Below are positions 25,030-36,752 of a stretch of 64,000 nt of DNA, piece after piece. The position numbers and the translations under genes were made by a program. The number at the start of each line of letters is the position of its first letter. The first letter of the stretch is position 1. The stretch comes from Escallonia rubra (lineage: Eukaryota; Streptophyta; Magnoliopsida; Escalloniales; Escalloniaceae), in the NCBI GenBank assembly GCA_033065855.1, contig JAVXUO010002288.1:310001-374000 (forward strand), written 5' to 3'. Under the pieces are notes generated by a model, which worked only from the letters and a program-made list of their open reading frames with translations, ran no database searches and was not told the origin of the DNA.

Positions 25030-26140
25030 ATCAAAATCTACACCTCAACCTTGATCTTCTTAACAGGAATGTAGTTCCTACATTCTAACTCCAAAGAAGT
25101 AGCACAAGAGGTGGGGGAGGAATAGATCGAGCTAGCGAGAAGTAAATTCTGGCTCAAAAGGAACTAGCCCCAATCTGACTCAATTGAATAGAGGCAAAAG
25201 GCGGTATCTCGATTCGCAGCAATAGAGAGCAGGAGATGAACTCTAACGATGCGAAAGGAAAGGTACATTTCGAAGCAGTAGAGACTCACGCAGAAACCCA
25301 CCCACCCGAGCTACGCGCTACTCCCACCTATAAGCCTATCCCCTCGCTTGATAAGACTCTAATTCAGTTAAGTGTAGTTTGTGGTTCAGGTCGACCAAAT
25401 CACCTCCTTGCTTTTCTTGAGGCAAAAGACTTTGTGATTGGATAAGGTCACTGCTCATAATTCCCGTAGTTCAGGTCATGCCAGGCTCTAGCTTCGCGCA
25501 CCAGCTGACATCTTTCGACGAAAAGAGATTTCACATACTGAACTAAGTACATAGTAGGCCTTCCAGATTGATTTCGCTAGCCTGGGGAAGAACATATGCT
25601 TCTTCTATGATGACATCTGGGCCTCGAGCTTGCTTCATCGCCTTGACGACAGATCTTGGTCCCTTCTTTTCGTCGTTACTTAAGTGACAAAGATGTGATA
25701 GATATTTGTAGCTTCAGATTAAGTGTAATAATAATATGAAGTCCAAATTATTGTAACAAAAATAAGTGAATTAGAATCCAAGATAAATTGTAATAATGAT
25801 AAGAAATTCAAATCATCATAACAACAATAAGTGGATTAGAAAACAAGCAATGTTGGATAAGCCCCACCTAGCCCCTAGGTTGGTGATAAATATCAACTCT
25901 CGTTATTTTCCCTATTCCCTATTCGACCAGCTTCAACAAATGCTTGTCTAGTCAAGCGGCGCTCATCCCTTTCTTGGCCACATAAGGTTTCGCTTCTGAA
26001 GTCGGTTACTGACTTGACTTCGTTCACTCAACAATCATTGAATCCAGATTGCCACTAGGTAGGAGCTCCTCTTTCCATTTAAACGAAATCAACTTTCTTG
26101 AAGCGGGTTAGCTAAGTACCATCCATTTAGCTAACGGATT
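25030..26140. other. Possible mitochondrial DNA insertion (NUMT)
   Basis: The composition changes abruptly here to the balanced, low-repeat style of plant mitochondrial intergenic DNA, with words such as GCTAGCGAGAAG, CTTTCTTGAAGCGGG, GCGCACCAGCTGACATC and CTTTCTTGGCCACATAAGG. No mitochondrial gene can be named in it. It is interrupted at about 25,690-25,860 by AT-rich sequence with a repeated AAATTATTGTAACAA word. This call is by style only and needs a similarity search. Confidence 0.35.
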
Positions 26141-26201
26141 ATGTTCAGATTAATCGTAACAATAATAAGATGTCCAAATTATTGTAAGAATAATACGTAT
26201 A

Positions 26202-27342
26202 TATACATGAGTGGAATAAGGCAACCATGGTGAAATATATATGGGATCTGGCTACCAAGAAAGACACTCTCTGGATTAAGTGGTATCATACCTATATAAT
26301 CAAAGGCCAAAATTTCTGGTTCTTCAAACCACCAGTTAAGCAGTCCTGGACATGGAGGAAGCTGATCCAATTGAGAGGTAAAATGCAGCCATTTATTAAA
26401 TATCATATTGGAAGTGGCAACAACACATGGTTCTGGTTTGACAACTGGTTGCCTAACATATCTATTATAAATCAATTTGGTACAAGAATAGTCTATGATG
26501 CTGCTAGCTCTATGAACCTAAAGGTAAGAAAGGTTTTGGTGCAAGGCAGATGAAATATACCTATAAGATCAGAAGATCTAAGGCAGTTAGCCAACCAATT
26601 ATCAGAACTCCCTAACAACAATGGCACTGAGGATCAAATCAAATGGATGGCACATCCTAGTGGTAAATTTAATATTCAATCAGCCTGGAATGCTATCAGA
26701 GTGCATAAGCCTATAGTCTCACGGTGGAAGATAATTTGGTTTCCTGGACAAATTCCAAAGTGTGGTTTCATATTGTGATTGTTGTGCAAGAAAAACCTAA
26801 GGACTAAAGATAAACTAAGGGCATGGAAATTTGTTGAAGATGATCACTGCAGTATGTACAATCAACATCAGGAGACAGTTGAATATCTCTTTATGGAGTG
26901 CAACAGGAGTAAAGAGATCTGGAATTAAGTGCTTAGCAAAATTCTAGTCTATGGGCAGTTCACCACAGCGTCTTAATTTCTACAATTTGCATGCAACAAA
27001 TTCAGGAGAAAGAGTTTTAGAGCTAGATTATGCAAGCTAACTTTGGGAGTTACCATATACAGCATATGGGAGGAAAGGAATCAAAGGATATTCAAGGGAG
27101 GAATGAGATTGTAGCAAAGATTCAGAAATGGATATTTTACAGAGTTTTGAGCTGGAAGAAGGCAATGGCATCTACAACTAATATACAACTATGTAAAAAC
27201 TGGGAGATACCTCTGAATGTGTTGCATCACTGAGAAACGAGTTAAAAATGTTTTCTTGTGTAAATTGTAGGCAAAGATTCAGATGTAAGATGACTTTGAA
27301 GTCTTTCACCGGTAAAGAAATGACCTTTTACCAACAAAAAAA
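26202..27342 (+). mobile_element. 5'-truncated LINE with reverse-transcriptase zinc-binding (zf-RVT) remnant
   Basis: The insertion is bounded by a perfect 16-bp target-site duplication AAGAATAATACGTATA (26,186-26,201 and 27,343-27,358) and ends in a poly-A tail (about 27,335-27,342). The coding remnant reads WIKWYHTYIIKGQNFWFF, then a WTWRKL..IGSGNNTWFWFDNWLP motif. Further on come IQSAWNAIR, SRWKIIWFPGQIPKC and VEYLFMEC. This is the zf-RVT domain and C-terminus of a plant L1-type ORF2. Endonuclease and reverse-transcriptase domains are missing through 5' truncation. Stops interrupt the frame at about 26,553, 26,776 and 26,926. The perfect duplication indicates a fairly young insertion of an already defective or since mutated copy. 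Confidence 0.88.
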
Positions 27343-27358
27343 AAGAATAATACGTATA

Positions 27359-28502
27359 AAAGCCCATGAATATTTTTGAACTTCATATTTAGGGACGCAA
27401 CTACAAAAGCGGTAAAAATTGAATTCCACCGCCAAATATCAATCATAAGTGTCCCAAATTACTAAATTTACTTTTATTTTTAGTGATCAAAAACATATTT
27501 TTTCTTGGACTAAGGTAACATATAGTTTTGGTTCAAACCAAGGTTGTAGCGAGCTGCAACATTCCATTTAGCAAGAAAAATAGATGGCATCATCACAACA
27601 TATAGATAGCGACTAATTAATATTAAGAGCATTAATTTTGCATCACTAATTTTGTCACTTGTCCTAATTTTGTTGTTTAGTTTACGCATTTTATATTGAT
27701 CTATATTTGCATTGGTTTTACTTCTTTTTTTCCTTACCACTAACATGCTTCCGTAGTTCGGATACGATTTTTATCACTTGCACTTCAACATTTGTCGCTA
27801 ATGCACATAAAAGTGTAACAAAAGCCCATGAATATTTTTTTGGTTTCAAATGTTTACAGAAGTGTAACTAAAGCCCATAATTTCTTTTTTAATTTCATAT
27901 ATTAGCTACATAAGAGTAGTTGAAGTGGTAAAAATTGAAGTCTATTGCCAAATATAAATCCAAAGGTGTCCCAAAACACTAATTTAATGTTACTTTGATT
28001 TTTAATGAATGAAGATAGAGTTTTTCTTTGACTAAGATTACGATAAACTTTGGCTTCATCTAACTTTGTATCAAAGCAGTAATTCCCATTTAGTGAGAAA
28101 ATAGCATTACAAAATAAAGAAATTGACGTTTTTGCATGCCTAGGATTTTTTATTTTGCGTCACTAATTTTGTCACTAACCATACTTTTGTCGTTTAGTTT
28201 TGCACGTTCTAATTGTAATAATAACATTGGAGATAACAAATAGATTAGGAGTCTAAATTGGCAACCTGAGACTTCACCACAAAAAAAAATTTGCATCACT
28301 AATTTCGTCACTAACCATACTTTTGTCTTTAGTTTTGCGCGTTCTAACTGTAATTATTACATTGGAAATAACAATAGATTAGGAATCTATTCATAATAAG
28401 CCGAGACTATTAATATATATATTAGAAGTCCAAAATTAAGGTAATCTGAAACTTCACCAGACAAGTGACAAAATTCCATAAAAGAACCCGTCTTTTATAT
28501 AG
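27359..28502. repeat. Degenerate tandem repeats, AT-rich
   Basis: The word AAGCCCATGAATATTTTT occurs near 27,361 and 27,823, and a shorter version near 27,872. GCATCACTAATTTTGTCAC occurs near 27,640, 28,154 (GCGTCACT) and 28,293 (the last with TTTCGTCAC). AAAAATTGAA..CCGCCAAATAT occurs near 27,413 and 27,930. The spacing is irregular (about 140-510 bp), so this is a decayed multi-copy repeat. No gene is supported. Confidence 0.55.
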
Positions 28503-28605
28503 TTATATCGATTGATATTGATTGATTGATATTGATAGATTGATCGATATTGAGATCAATATTTATTGATATTAATTGATTGATATTGATATTGATTTTT
28601 AACTG
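28503..28605. repeat. ATTGATTGAT-type minisatellite
   Basis: About 100 bp made of GATTGATATTGATT words with small changes, including GATCGATATTGAGATC. Beyond this, 28,606-28,940 is the 3' flank of protease copy 2, similar to 58,800-58,920. Confidence 0.85.
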
Positions 28606-29004
28606 TTCTAACACAAAAAGAAACTAATAACTACAAAGGGCTACTATAACCGGGTTAGGGAACAAAAGAGTACTTGGATAGCATACCATGAATAGACAAT
28701 TAAGGGCAGTGATTACTACAGCTCATTTGAAAAACAAAAAAAGGTACGAAGAATGTTATCATGGTCCTGTTTGAGTCGAGCCATAAGAATTTTTATGGAG
28801 ATTTAGGAAAAATGACAGAAAATTGAAGTTCCCCCCTGTTGCATCATGAGCAAATCAATGAGAACACAAAGCAGGGAGAAAGTGTTGGTATCAAACGTAA
28901 ACCGAAGTGCGTCTCGATGTTGATCGACAGTAATGCCGTAGCTTATTTCAGAGGCGGAGCTAGGCATGTACGAGAGGGGGCTATAGCCCCCTGTCAGATT
29001 TTGA

Positions 29005-29052
<48 letters not shown>

Positions 29053-29716
29053 TTTTTCACACTTTTCGGCTCTCTCTCTCTCTCTTCGGCTCTCTCTCTC
29101 TCTCCGGCGACGGGCGACCGGCCTCTCTCTTCTCAGTTCTCACCACCAGTCACCAACCGAGGGTCCGAGACACCGACCGGCGGCCGGCGCCTCACTCCGG
29201 CAGCCACGACGAACCCGGATCTACTTCGGCTCACTCCTCCCGTCGGCAGTCGGCACCCACGACACGACGAACGACGATTCGACGAACCCACGTCGGCAGA
29301 CGGCAGTCGACACCCACCTACGACGAACGGCGAACGCACTTCGGCGCGACGGGCGACGGCGCGGCCGGCGCCTCACGGTCACGGGCTCTTCAGTCTTCAC
29401 TCCAACGGATCTACGGCGACGGCGAGTCTGCGACGGAGAGACCGGCGACGGAGAGAGAGTCTTCAGTCTTCACAGTTCACTCCAATGGTCCACCGCCGGC
29501 GGCAAGGACCCAGTGACCCCGGATCTACGCCGACGGCGAGTCGGCGACTTCGGTTGTACACTTGTACTGTCTTCACTCCAACAGTTCACCGGCGGCTAAA
29601 CTCCGGCGACCGGCGGCCAAAACTCCGGCGACCGGCGACTGAATTGAATTGAGCTTTCAAACTCCAGTGACAAGTATGTTCCAACTTCCAAACTTTAATT
29701 TCACCTTTCATTGACT

Positions 29717-30065
29717 TGAGCATTGAATTGAATTATGGATAATCTTGAGCATTGAATTGAATTATGGATAATCTTGAGCATTGAATTGAATTATGGATAA
29801 TCTTGAGCATTGAATTGAATCAATTGATTATGGATAATGTTGAGCATTGATTATGGTTAATGTTTAGCATTGATTATGGATAATCTTGCGCATTGATTAT
29901 GGTTAATGTTTAGCATTGATTATGAATAATCTTGAGATATTGATTATGGTTAATGTTTAGCATTGATTATGGATAATCTTGAGATATTGATTATGATTAA
30001 TGTTTAATATTGATTATGGATAATCTTGAGATATTAATTATGGTTAATGTTTAGCATTGAGATAT
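29717..30065. repeat. Tandem repeats in the hAT leader intron
   Basis: First come about four copies of a 29-bp unit containing TTGAATTGAATTATGGATAATC. Then an alternating unit GCATTGATTATGGATAATCTTGAG / ATTGATTATGGTTAATGTTTA follows, with copies diverging toward the right. They lie within the predicted 5' leader intron of the transposase gene (donor near 29,671 GTATGT, acceptor CAG at 30,260-30,262). Confidence 0.85.
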
Positions 30066-30263
30066 TGAGATTGATGGAGGATGGGACCCAATTGGATTGA
30101 GATATCGAATGTGTGATTTAGTTGAATGGTGGGTTGAAATTAGGTTAACGCAATAATGAAACATGACTGAAAAAGTAAAAGAATAAAATATTTTGATTAA
30201 TTAGGTTATTTGATTGATAATTGATGGATTGATATTGAAAATAAAATGTGTTTTATTTTCAGA

Positions 30264-32702
30264 ATGGATAAGTACTATAAAAAGAAACCAAAGTTTGAAG
30301 AAGTGCAGCCTAGTAAGAATGAGCGTATAAATGAAGATACTATTCAACAGTCTATAATTCCAACAGTAAGGGACAAGGCTCCCATTGTGCACCGTGATGT
30401 TCTTTTCGGACATTCAAGTAGAATTAGCGATGAGTTCAACTCGGATGAACTTATTTCGGATCCTGGGTTGCGTCCAAATATTTGGGATTATGGTCCTAAT
30501 GTTCGAGATAAAGTCCGACGAGCGTATTGGTCGAAAGGTCCTTGCCAACCTCGTGACCACAGTTTTCCATTTACAAAAATCGGAACTCAGTCTCGTCGAT
30601 TTGTTTCTTCTTGGTTTGACATTTATTCGAGTTGGTTGGAGTATAGTATAGCAAAAGATGAAGCATTTTGTTTGTGTTGCTACTTGTTCGGAAGTGTTCA
30701 TGGGGAGCAAGGGGGTGGTGGTGCTTTTGTTAAGCATGGTTTTAAAGATTGGAGAAAGAAGGAAAAATTCCAAAGACATGTTGGAGAAGTTGGTAGTGCA
30801 CACAACATGGCTTTAACTAAGTGTCAAGCCTTTGATAACCCTAAGCAGAGTATTGAAGTAGTTTTGTCCAAGCAAACAGATGAAAGTAAGGTTCAATACC
30901 GTACTCGCTTGACTGCATCCGTTGATGTCATTCGGTTCCTCTTACGTCAAGGCTTGTCTTTCCGTGGACACATAGAATCTAATGAGTCTGAAAATCAGGG
31001 AAATTTTCTAGAACTTTTAGGGTTTCTTGCTGATCACAATGAAAACGTGAAAAAAGTCGCATTGTAAAACGCTCCTCAGAATCTGAAATTGACTTCACCA
31101 CAAGTTCAGAAAGAAATTGTTAGTGCCATTGCCGGAGAAATACGAGATGCAATTGTTGGAGACATGAAATCTGAATTATTTTCCATTTTAGTTGACGAGT
31201 GTCGTGATATTTCAGTCAAAGAACAAATGGGAGTTGTCTTCAGATATGTGGACAAAAGAGGACGTGTGATTGAACGTTTTTTTGGTATAGTCCATGTTGC
31301 TAGTACCACTGCCTCATCATTGAAAGACGCGATTGACAGTTTATTTGCAATGCATGAATTGAGCATTTCAAGGGTTCGTGGACAAGGCTATGATGGAGCA
31401 AGTAATATGCAAGGTGAATTCAATGGTCTTAAAACCTTAATTCAGAGGGAGAATGAAAGTGCTTATTATATTCATTGCTTTGCTCATCAACTTCAGCTAA
31501 CTCTTGTAGCCGTTGCAAAAAAACATGCTCAGATTGCATTGCTTTTTAATTTGGTTGCTAAGGTAGTCAACACTGTGGGAGTTTCATGCAAGCGAAGAGA
31601 TGCTATTCGAGAAAGTGAAGCCATTAGACTTGCTCGTGACCTTGAGAGTGGTGATATCGTCAGTGGTCGAGGTTTAAATCAAGAAACTAGCATCAAAAGA
31701 GCAGGAGAGACTCATTGGGGATCACATTACGGTGCATTATTGAATTTGAGTCAAATGTTTGATTCGGTGATACGTGTGCTTAATAAGGTTGTTGAGGATG
31801 CTACAGATTATGAACAGAGAGGTGAAGCATTGGGTCTTTTGAACTCGGTGCCAACTTATGATTTTGCCTTCAACATGTATTTGATGATAAATATTTTGGG
31901 GATGACGAATGAACTTTCACAAGCATTACAAAAGAAAGATCAAAACATTGTGAATGCAATGAAGTTGGTAAGTATAACAAAGCAACGATTGCAGGACTTT
32001 AGAGATCGAGGGTTGGAAAACTTGCTGGAAGAGGTTTCACAATTTTGTGTAAAACACGATATTGACGTATTGGACATGAGTGCGAGGTTTGTAGCTCCGG
32101 GGAGGCAAAGACGTAATGCTGAAGAAGGTACAAATTTTTACCATTATCGTGTTGATATTTTTTTAACGGTTGTTGATTTGCAAATCAGTGAGTTGAATAA
32201 TCGTTTCAGTGAGGTAACCACGGAGTTGCTTATGTGTATGGCATGTTTCGATCCAAGTGATGGTTTTTCTGCTTTTAATAAGCAAAAGTTGATACGTCTT
32301 GCACAGTTTTATCCATATGACTTTTCGCCGATAGAGCTTAGGGTACTTCAAAGTCAGCTCGAGACTTATATTATGGATGTGCGCTCCTGTGAAGAACTTT
32401 ATGAAGTCAGGGGAATTGGTGAACTTGTTATAAAGTTGGTTGAGTTGAAAAAGGATGTGATATATCCTTTGGTGTTCTTGCTTTTGAGATTGGTCTTACT
32501 TTTACCTGTTGCAACTGCTACTGTAGAAAGAGCTTTCTCTGCAATGAAGATAATAAAGACTCGACTTCGGAATCGCATGGGAGACGAATGGATGAATGAT
32601 AGCTTGGTTTGTTACATCGAGAAGAATGTCTTCAAAACTATTACAAATGAAGCTATTATCAAACGCTACCAATCTTCGGCGCCTCATCGAATAGTTATTT
32701 AG
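30264..32702 (+). pseudogene. hAT transposase, TTF zinc finger / DUF4371 / hAT dimerisation
   Basis: DNA-cutting enzyme of the surrounding hAT element, of the zinc-finger MYM-type-1-like plant group. I chose ATG 30,264 because a leader intron acceptor (TTTTATTTTCAG) ends one base before it; an in-frame ATG at 30,246 would lie in that intron. The frame is 812 codons long. A TTF-type zinc finger (FCLCCYLF near residue 133, then W and H residues) lies at about 85-185. DUF4371 and the RNase-H-like core carry the likely catalytic aspartates in LVDECRDIS and GYDGASNM. The C-terminal dimerisation region (PVATATVERAFSAMKIIKTR) is at about 720-800. One premature stop, TAA at 31,065-31,067 (codon 268), interrupts the frame; relatives have a sense codon before NAPQNLKLTS. 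Everything else is open. It could be a very young dead copy or a reading error. Confidence 0.93.
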
Positions 32703-32944
32703 TACTTTCGTTTGTAAACTCTGAAATATTTATTTTGTATTTGCTTTTGTTGTACTGTAAAGAGTCTTTAGTAGCTCTCATGAAATTAAATATGACTTTT
32801 TGGATGTTTTTTCGTATTAATTTGTGTTTTGTCGAAAAATGCATTTTTTTGTTGTTGCTATTTTACTAATAAAAATAATTATTAATTTCGATATATATTT
32901 AGCCCCCTCTCGGATGAAATCCTGGCTCCGCCCCTGGCTTATTT

Positions 32945-33143
32945 TATTCATATATTTACTCTATGGAACTCTATTGGTCCGGATAATATTTTGGGATCAA
33001 ATGAAACGTGCCTACATTTTGGTGTTCATGCTTTTGATATGTCTTCTGAATGAGTAGAACTATCCGCTAATTGATTCAACAACGATTTATTACATGATTT
33101 TAGTCGAGTATGAATTGAACAAGAATGAAAGGAACATCAAATC
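32945..33143. other. 3' flank of protease copy 2
   Basis: This stretch continues the flank that the hAT element split. Words such as ATTCAT..ATATT, GGAACT.TATTGGT..GGATAA.ATTT and AAATGAA.CG match 58,922-58,985 downstream of copy 4. No gene. Confidence 0.6.
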
Positions 33144-33939
33144 CTACTCGATATTATCTGGACAAGGTACTTTGTAATACATAGTAACCTGGTTGATGCT
33201 CAGATCATATCCAACTTGAAGGTGGTTTGGTATCTTTATCGACGTTTTCGGTACCGCATCCAAAAATCATGTCTTCGAGGATGGTTTCTCCCGTGATGCC
33301 GTTATCGGCTAAAGTAATAGTCTCTGTAGAGAGATCTCCATTAGAAGAGGACTTATCGATGTAATCGGCGTGGTAGCTACATGTTTCCCCCCAAATTGAC
33401 TTGGAGCATTTTGTATTGTCAACCGACTCACATCTCGGTCCACAAGGAATGCTTTTGTATGTCGAAGATTTGTAACGATTATAAAAGGGAATGCTTTGCT
33501 TGTAGCAGTGCCTGCATGGCTGACACTGCAACCAAATTATATGGCTGCCGGTGTCAGCGACTCCAAATGTTTTGACAGGTGGGGTACCAATGCTGTAGCT
33601 CATGACAAAGTCTATGCCAATTATCCTAACAGGAGATCGAGCATATATCAGTGATTCTGCTGGCACTGACGTACTTCTGCCCAAAAAATGTGCTCGAGCC
33701 AAAGAAGTACGAATACCATCTCTAATAAGATCGTCGTGTTTGGCCTTGGGATCGTAGAATGGAGACTCGGGAGAAGTGCGGTGGATAAGATGTGCCGTGA
33801 AGCTTATATTTTTGCGAGGATAGAGAAGGGGTGGCATGGACGTAGGTAGAGAGTCTTGATCAGGACGATTGCTTAAAGAGAAGGAGATCATGAGAAGAAG
33901 TAGTACTGCCATGCGTAGCATTGTTTGGGAGAAAGCCAT
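33144..33939 (-). pseudogene. Aspartic protease copy 2, internal deletion
   Basis: The frame opens at ATG 33,937-33,939 with the same signal peptide, propeptide (HRTSPESPFYDP) and first catalytic motif, here the normal DTGS, in VADTGSHIIWLQC. It continues through the Cys-rich insert and FGCGTEN, then ends at 33,205. About 0.57 kb is missing compared with copy 4: the middle of the protein, the second catalytic aspartate and most of the C-lobe. The deletion joins KPP to the C-terminal piece (LQVGYDLS..NQVTM in another frame, ending at TAG 33,144). One lobe alone cannot be an active enzyme. It is the left member of a nearly identical 1.5-kb tandem pair with copy 3. Confidence 0.9.
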
Positions 33940-36180
33940 TAGTGTGTACTGTATTGTGTTAATGAGCTAAGGGTAATGGTCTTTTTATATGCGCCCATGT
34001 GGGGAGTCTTTGCATGTGGTTCTCAGTTTCAAGAGTTATATTGTTCAAATTGGAAGCTTGATCATTACCTTTATAACGTAGCCCAGTTCTTAGGTAAGGT
34101 TAATCATCATCTTTATCTAAGCCATTTGACAAACGTATTTAACAGTAATGTGATCCTTATAAATATAACCATCATTCCACCTGCCCCCTAGCTTGTTATA
34201 AAAAGTAATCTTTTAATTAGGGTTTCTGAGAGTACCATTCTTTCCAGACATGTAGGGTTTCTCTGAGAACAAGAAAACCCTGTATATAGTTCTTTTCTTT
34301 GGATCAGTAATCCCCAGACAGGCATCAAATTATTGATATAATTGAAATGACCCAATACAAAATTGGTACACAAAAACCCATGCCCACTTAGTCAAAACTA
34401 AAGTGAGGTTCCACCAACTCCCAACTAAACACAGGATAACAAACCCAGATCTTTATCAATGTTCCATAAACTTATAGGTAGAAACCACCTACGCGAGTGC
34501 CTGATAACAAACTAAGAAACCTAGATAAGATAGATAGCACAAAAATGGATCTTTGTATGTTTTTGTAGTTAGGGGTCCTTAATTATAAGTTTGATCACAA
34601 TCGTTTTCTTGGCATTATGAGGACCAAAATAAACCATCATTTAACTTGCCCCTACTTTTTCTTGCCCTATTTATCGACGTTTGTAATACATAGTAAGCTG
34701 GTTGATGCTCAGATCATATCCAACACCAGGTGGTTTGGTATCTTTATCGACGTTTTCGGTACCGCATCCAAAAATCATGTCTTCGAGGATGGTTTCTCCC
34801 GTGATGCCGTTATCGGCTAAAGTAATAGTCTCTGTAGAGAGATCTCCATTAGAAGAGGACTTATCGATGTAATCGGCGTGGTAGCTACATGTTTCCCCCC
34901 AAATTGACTTGGAGCATTTTGTATTGTCAACCGACTCACATCTCGGTCCACAAGGAATGCTTTTGTATGTCGAAGATTTGTAACGATTATAAAAGGGAAT
35001 GCTTTGCTTGTAGCAGTGCCTGCATGGCTGACACTGCAACCAAATTATATGGCTGCCGGTGTCAGCGACTCCAAATGTTTTGACAGGTGGGGTACCAATG
35101 CTGTAGCTCATGACAAAGTCTATGCCAATTATCCTAACAGGAGATCGAGCATATATCAGTGATTCTGCTGGCACTGACGTACTTCTGCCCAAAAAATGTG
35201 CTCGAGCCAAAGAAGTACGAATACCATCTCTAATAAGATCGTCGTGTTTGGCCTTGGGATCGTAGAATGGAGACTCGGGAGAAGTGCGGTGGATAAGATG
35301 TGCCGTGAAGCTTATATTTTTGCGAGGATAGAGAAGGGGTGGCATGGACGTAGGTAGAGAGTCTTGATCAGGACGATTGCTTAAAGAGAAGGAGATCATG
35401 AGAAGAAGTAGTACTGCCATGCGTAGCATTGTTTGGGAGAAAGCCATTAGTGTGTACTGTATTGTGTTAATGAGCTAAGGGTAATGGTCTTTTTATATGC
35501 GCCCATGTGGGGAGTCTTTGCATGTGGTTCTCAGTTTCAAGAGTTATATTGTTCAAATTGGAAGCTTGATCATTACCTTTATAACGTAGCCCAGTTCTTA
35601 GGTAAGGTTAATCATCATCTTTATCTAAGCCATTTGACAAACGTATTTAACAGTAATGTGATCCTTATAAATATAACCATCATTCCACCTGCCCCCTAGC
35701 TTGTTATAAAAAGTAATCTTTTAATTAGGGTTTCTGAGAGTACCATTCTTTCCAGACATGTAGGGTTTCTCTGAGAACAAGAAAACCCTGTATATAGTTC
35801 TTTTCTTTGGATCAGTAATCCCCAGACAGGCATCAAATTATTGATATAATTGAAATGACCCAATACAAAATTGGTACACAAAAACCCATGCCCACTTAGT
35901 CAAAACTAAAGTGAGGTTCCACCAACTCCCAACTAAACACAGGATAACAAACCCAGATCTTTATCAATGTTCCATAAACTTATAGGTAGAAACCACCTAC
36001 GCGAGTGCCTGATAACAAACTAAGAAACCTAGATAAGATAGATAGCACAAAAATGGATCTTTGTATGTTTTTGTAGTTAGGGGTCCTTAATTATAAGTTT
36101 GATCACAATCGTTTTCTTGGCATTATGAGGACCAAAATAAACCATCATTTAACTTGCCCCTACTTTTTCTTGCCCTATTT
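33171..36180. repeat. 1.5-kb nearly identical tandem duplication (33,171-34,672 and 34,680-36,180)
   Basis: Two direct copies of about 1,502 bp carry protease copies 2 and 3 plus their upstream spacer. In all stretches I compared they are identical, except in the first 55 bp at the left end of each (a C/G change, and TTGAA versus CCAG at the deletion joint). The 7 bases ATCGACG between the units have no counterpart at the outer end. ATCGACGTTT also occurs inside each unit near its left end, hinting at a template-switch filler. Confidence 0.92.
34671..35447 (-). pseudogene. Aspartic protease copy 3, in-frame internal deletion
   Basis: 258 codons from ATG 35,445-35,447, identical to copy 2 through DTGS and the Cys-rich insert up to KPP. 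Here the joint reads PPGVGYDLSINQLTMYYK, so the N-terminal lobe is fused in frame to the last residues. The stop TAA (34,671-34,673) comes from sequence at the tandem-duplication joint. The second catalytic motif is gone, so no proteolytic activity is expected. A secreted one-lobe product that binds or competes is conceivable but unproven. Confidence 0.85.
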
Positions 36181-36752
36181 TGCAAAACGACTATATAAGT
36201 TTTCCTTTAGTCGATAACTTGTAGAACTATCTTCCAACTTCACTTTTTTGTAACCTCTAAGCCAGGAAGGAAAAACTTGTTTGAGAACTTCACGCACACG
36301 AGTGCATGATGCATCCTAGATGTCTTGTTTTTAGGTTCAAATGGATTTGAATTAGCAAAAAGATGTATCACGTTAATGCTGCGACTTGTTTGAAATTCAC
36401 CTAGGCGTCTGCGGTCAAATGAAAACGGGTCGTTGCATATGCATTCCAACATAAGCAGTTGCAAAACGAAGAATCAATGGAACTCATGGACATATTCTTC
36501 CATTATGAAACAAATGCAAATTTAGGATACTTGCAACAATGGAACAATTGCAAATTTAGGATGCTTGCTTGCAAAACCACTAATGACAAGCCTTAAGATG
36601 GTACAGCACTTCACGTCGAGTGTAAATATATCATGCAGTGAAATCGAGTTAGAATTCCAAGTAACATAGATGGGGAGCTGCTGATGACATGACATTCAGC
36701 CGTGATTGTAGTTGCTTTTTCTGGTCTTTTCTACACTCGTTTCTTTCTATCC
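36181..36752. other. Spacer between protease copy 3 and cysteine-rich gene copy B
   Basis: The right half (36,630-36,750) matches the 3' side of copy A (21,590-21,735), so it belongs to the duplicated block. 36,470-36,570 has a short tandem duplication (CAAATTTAGGAT.CTTGC twice). No gene is seen. Confidence 0.5.

Larger units (their letters stand above)
28949..32936 (+). mobile_element. hAT transposon (TTF-type), 3,988 bp, nearly intact
   Basis: The ends are inverted: left CAGAGGCGGAGCTAGG, right (other strand) CAGGGGCGGAGCCAGG, both leading into GAGAGGGGGCTA. A perfect 8-bp target-site duplication GCTTATTT flanks it (28,941-28,948 and 32,937-32,944), as expected for hAT. Inside are a (TA)n run (29,013-29,050), a GC-rich leader (29,060-29,660), tandem repeats (29,717-30,060) and one transposase gene. 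It lies in the 3' flank of protease copy 2; the related flank of copy 4 near 58,907-58,990 lacks it, so it came after that duplication. Confidence 0.95.

Noticed and set aside
28839-29516. 225-codon plus-strand frame
   Set aside because: It crosses the left border of the hAT element and its TA run, so it cannot be an old gene.
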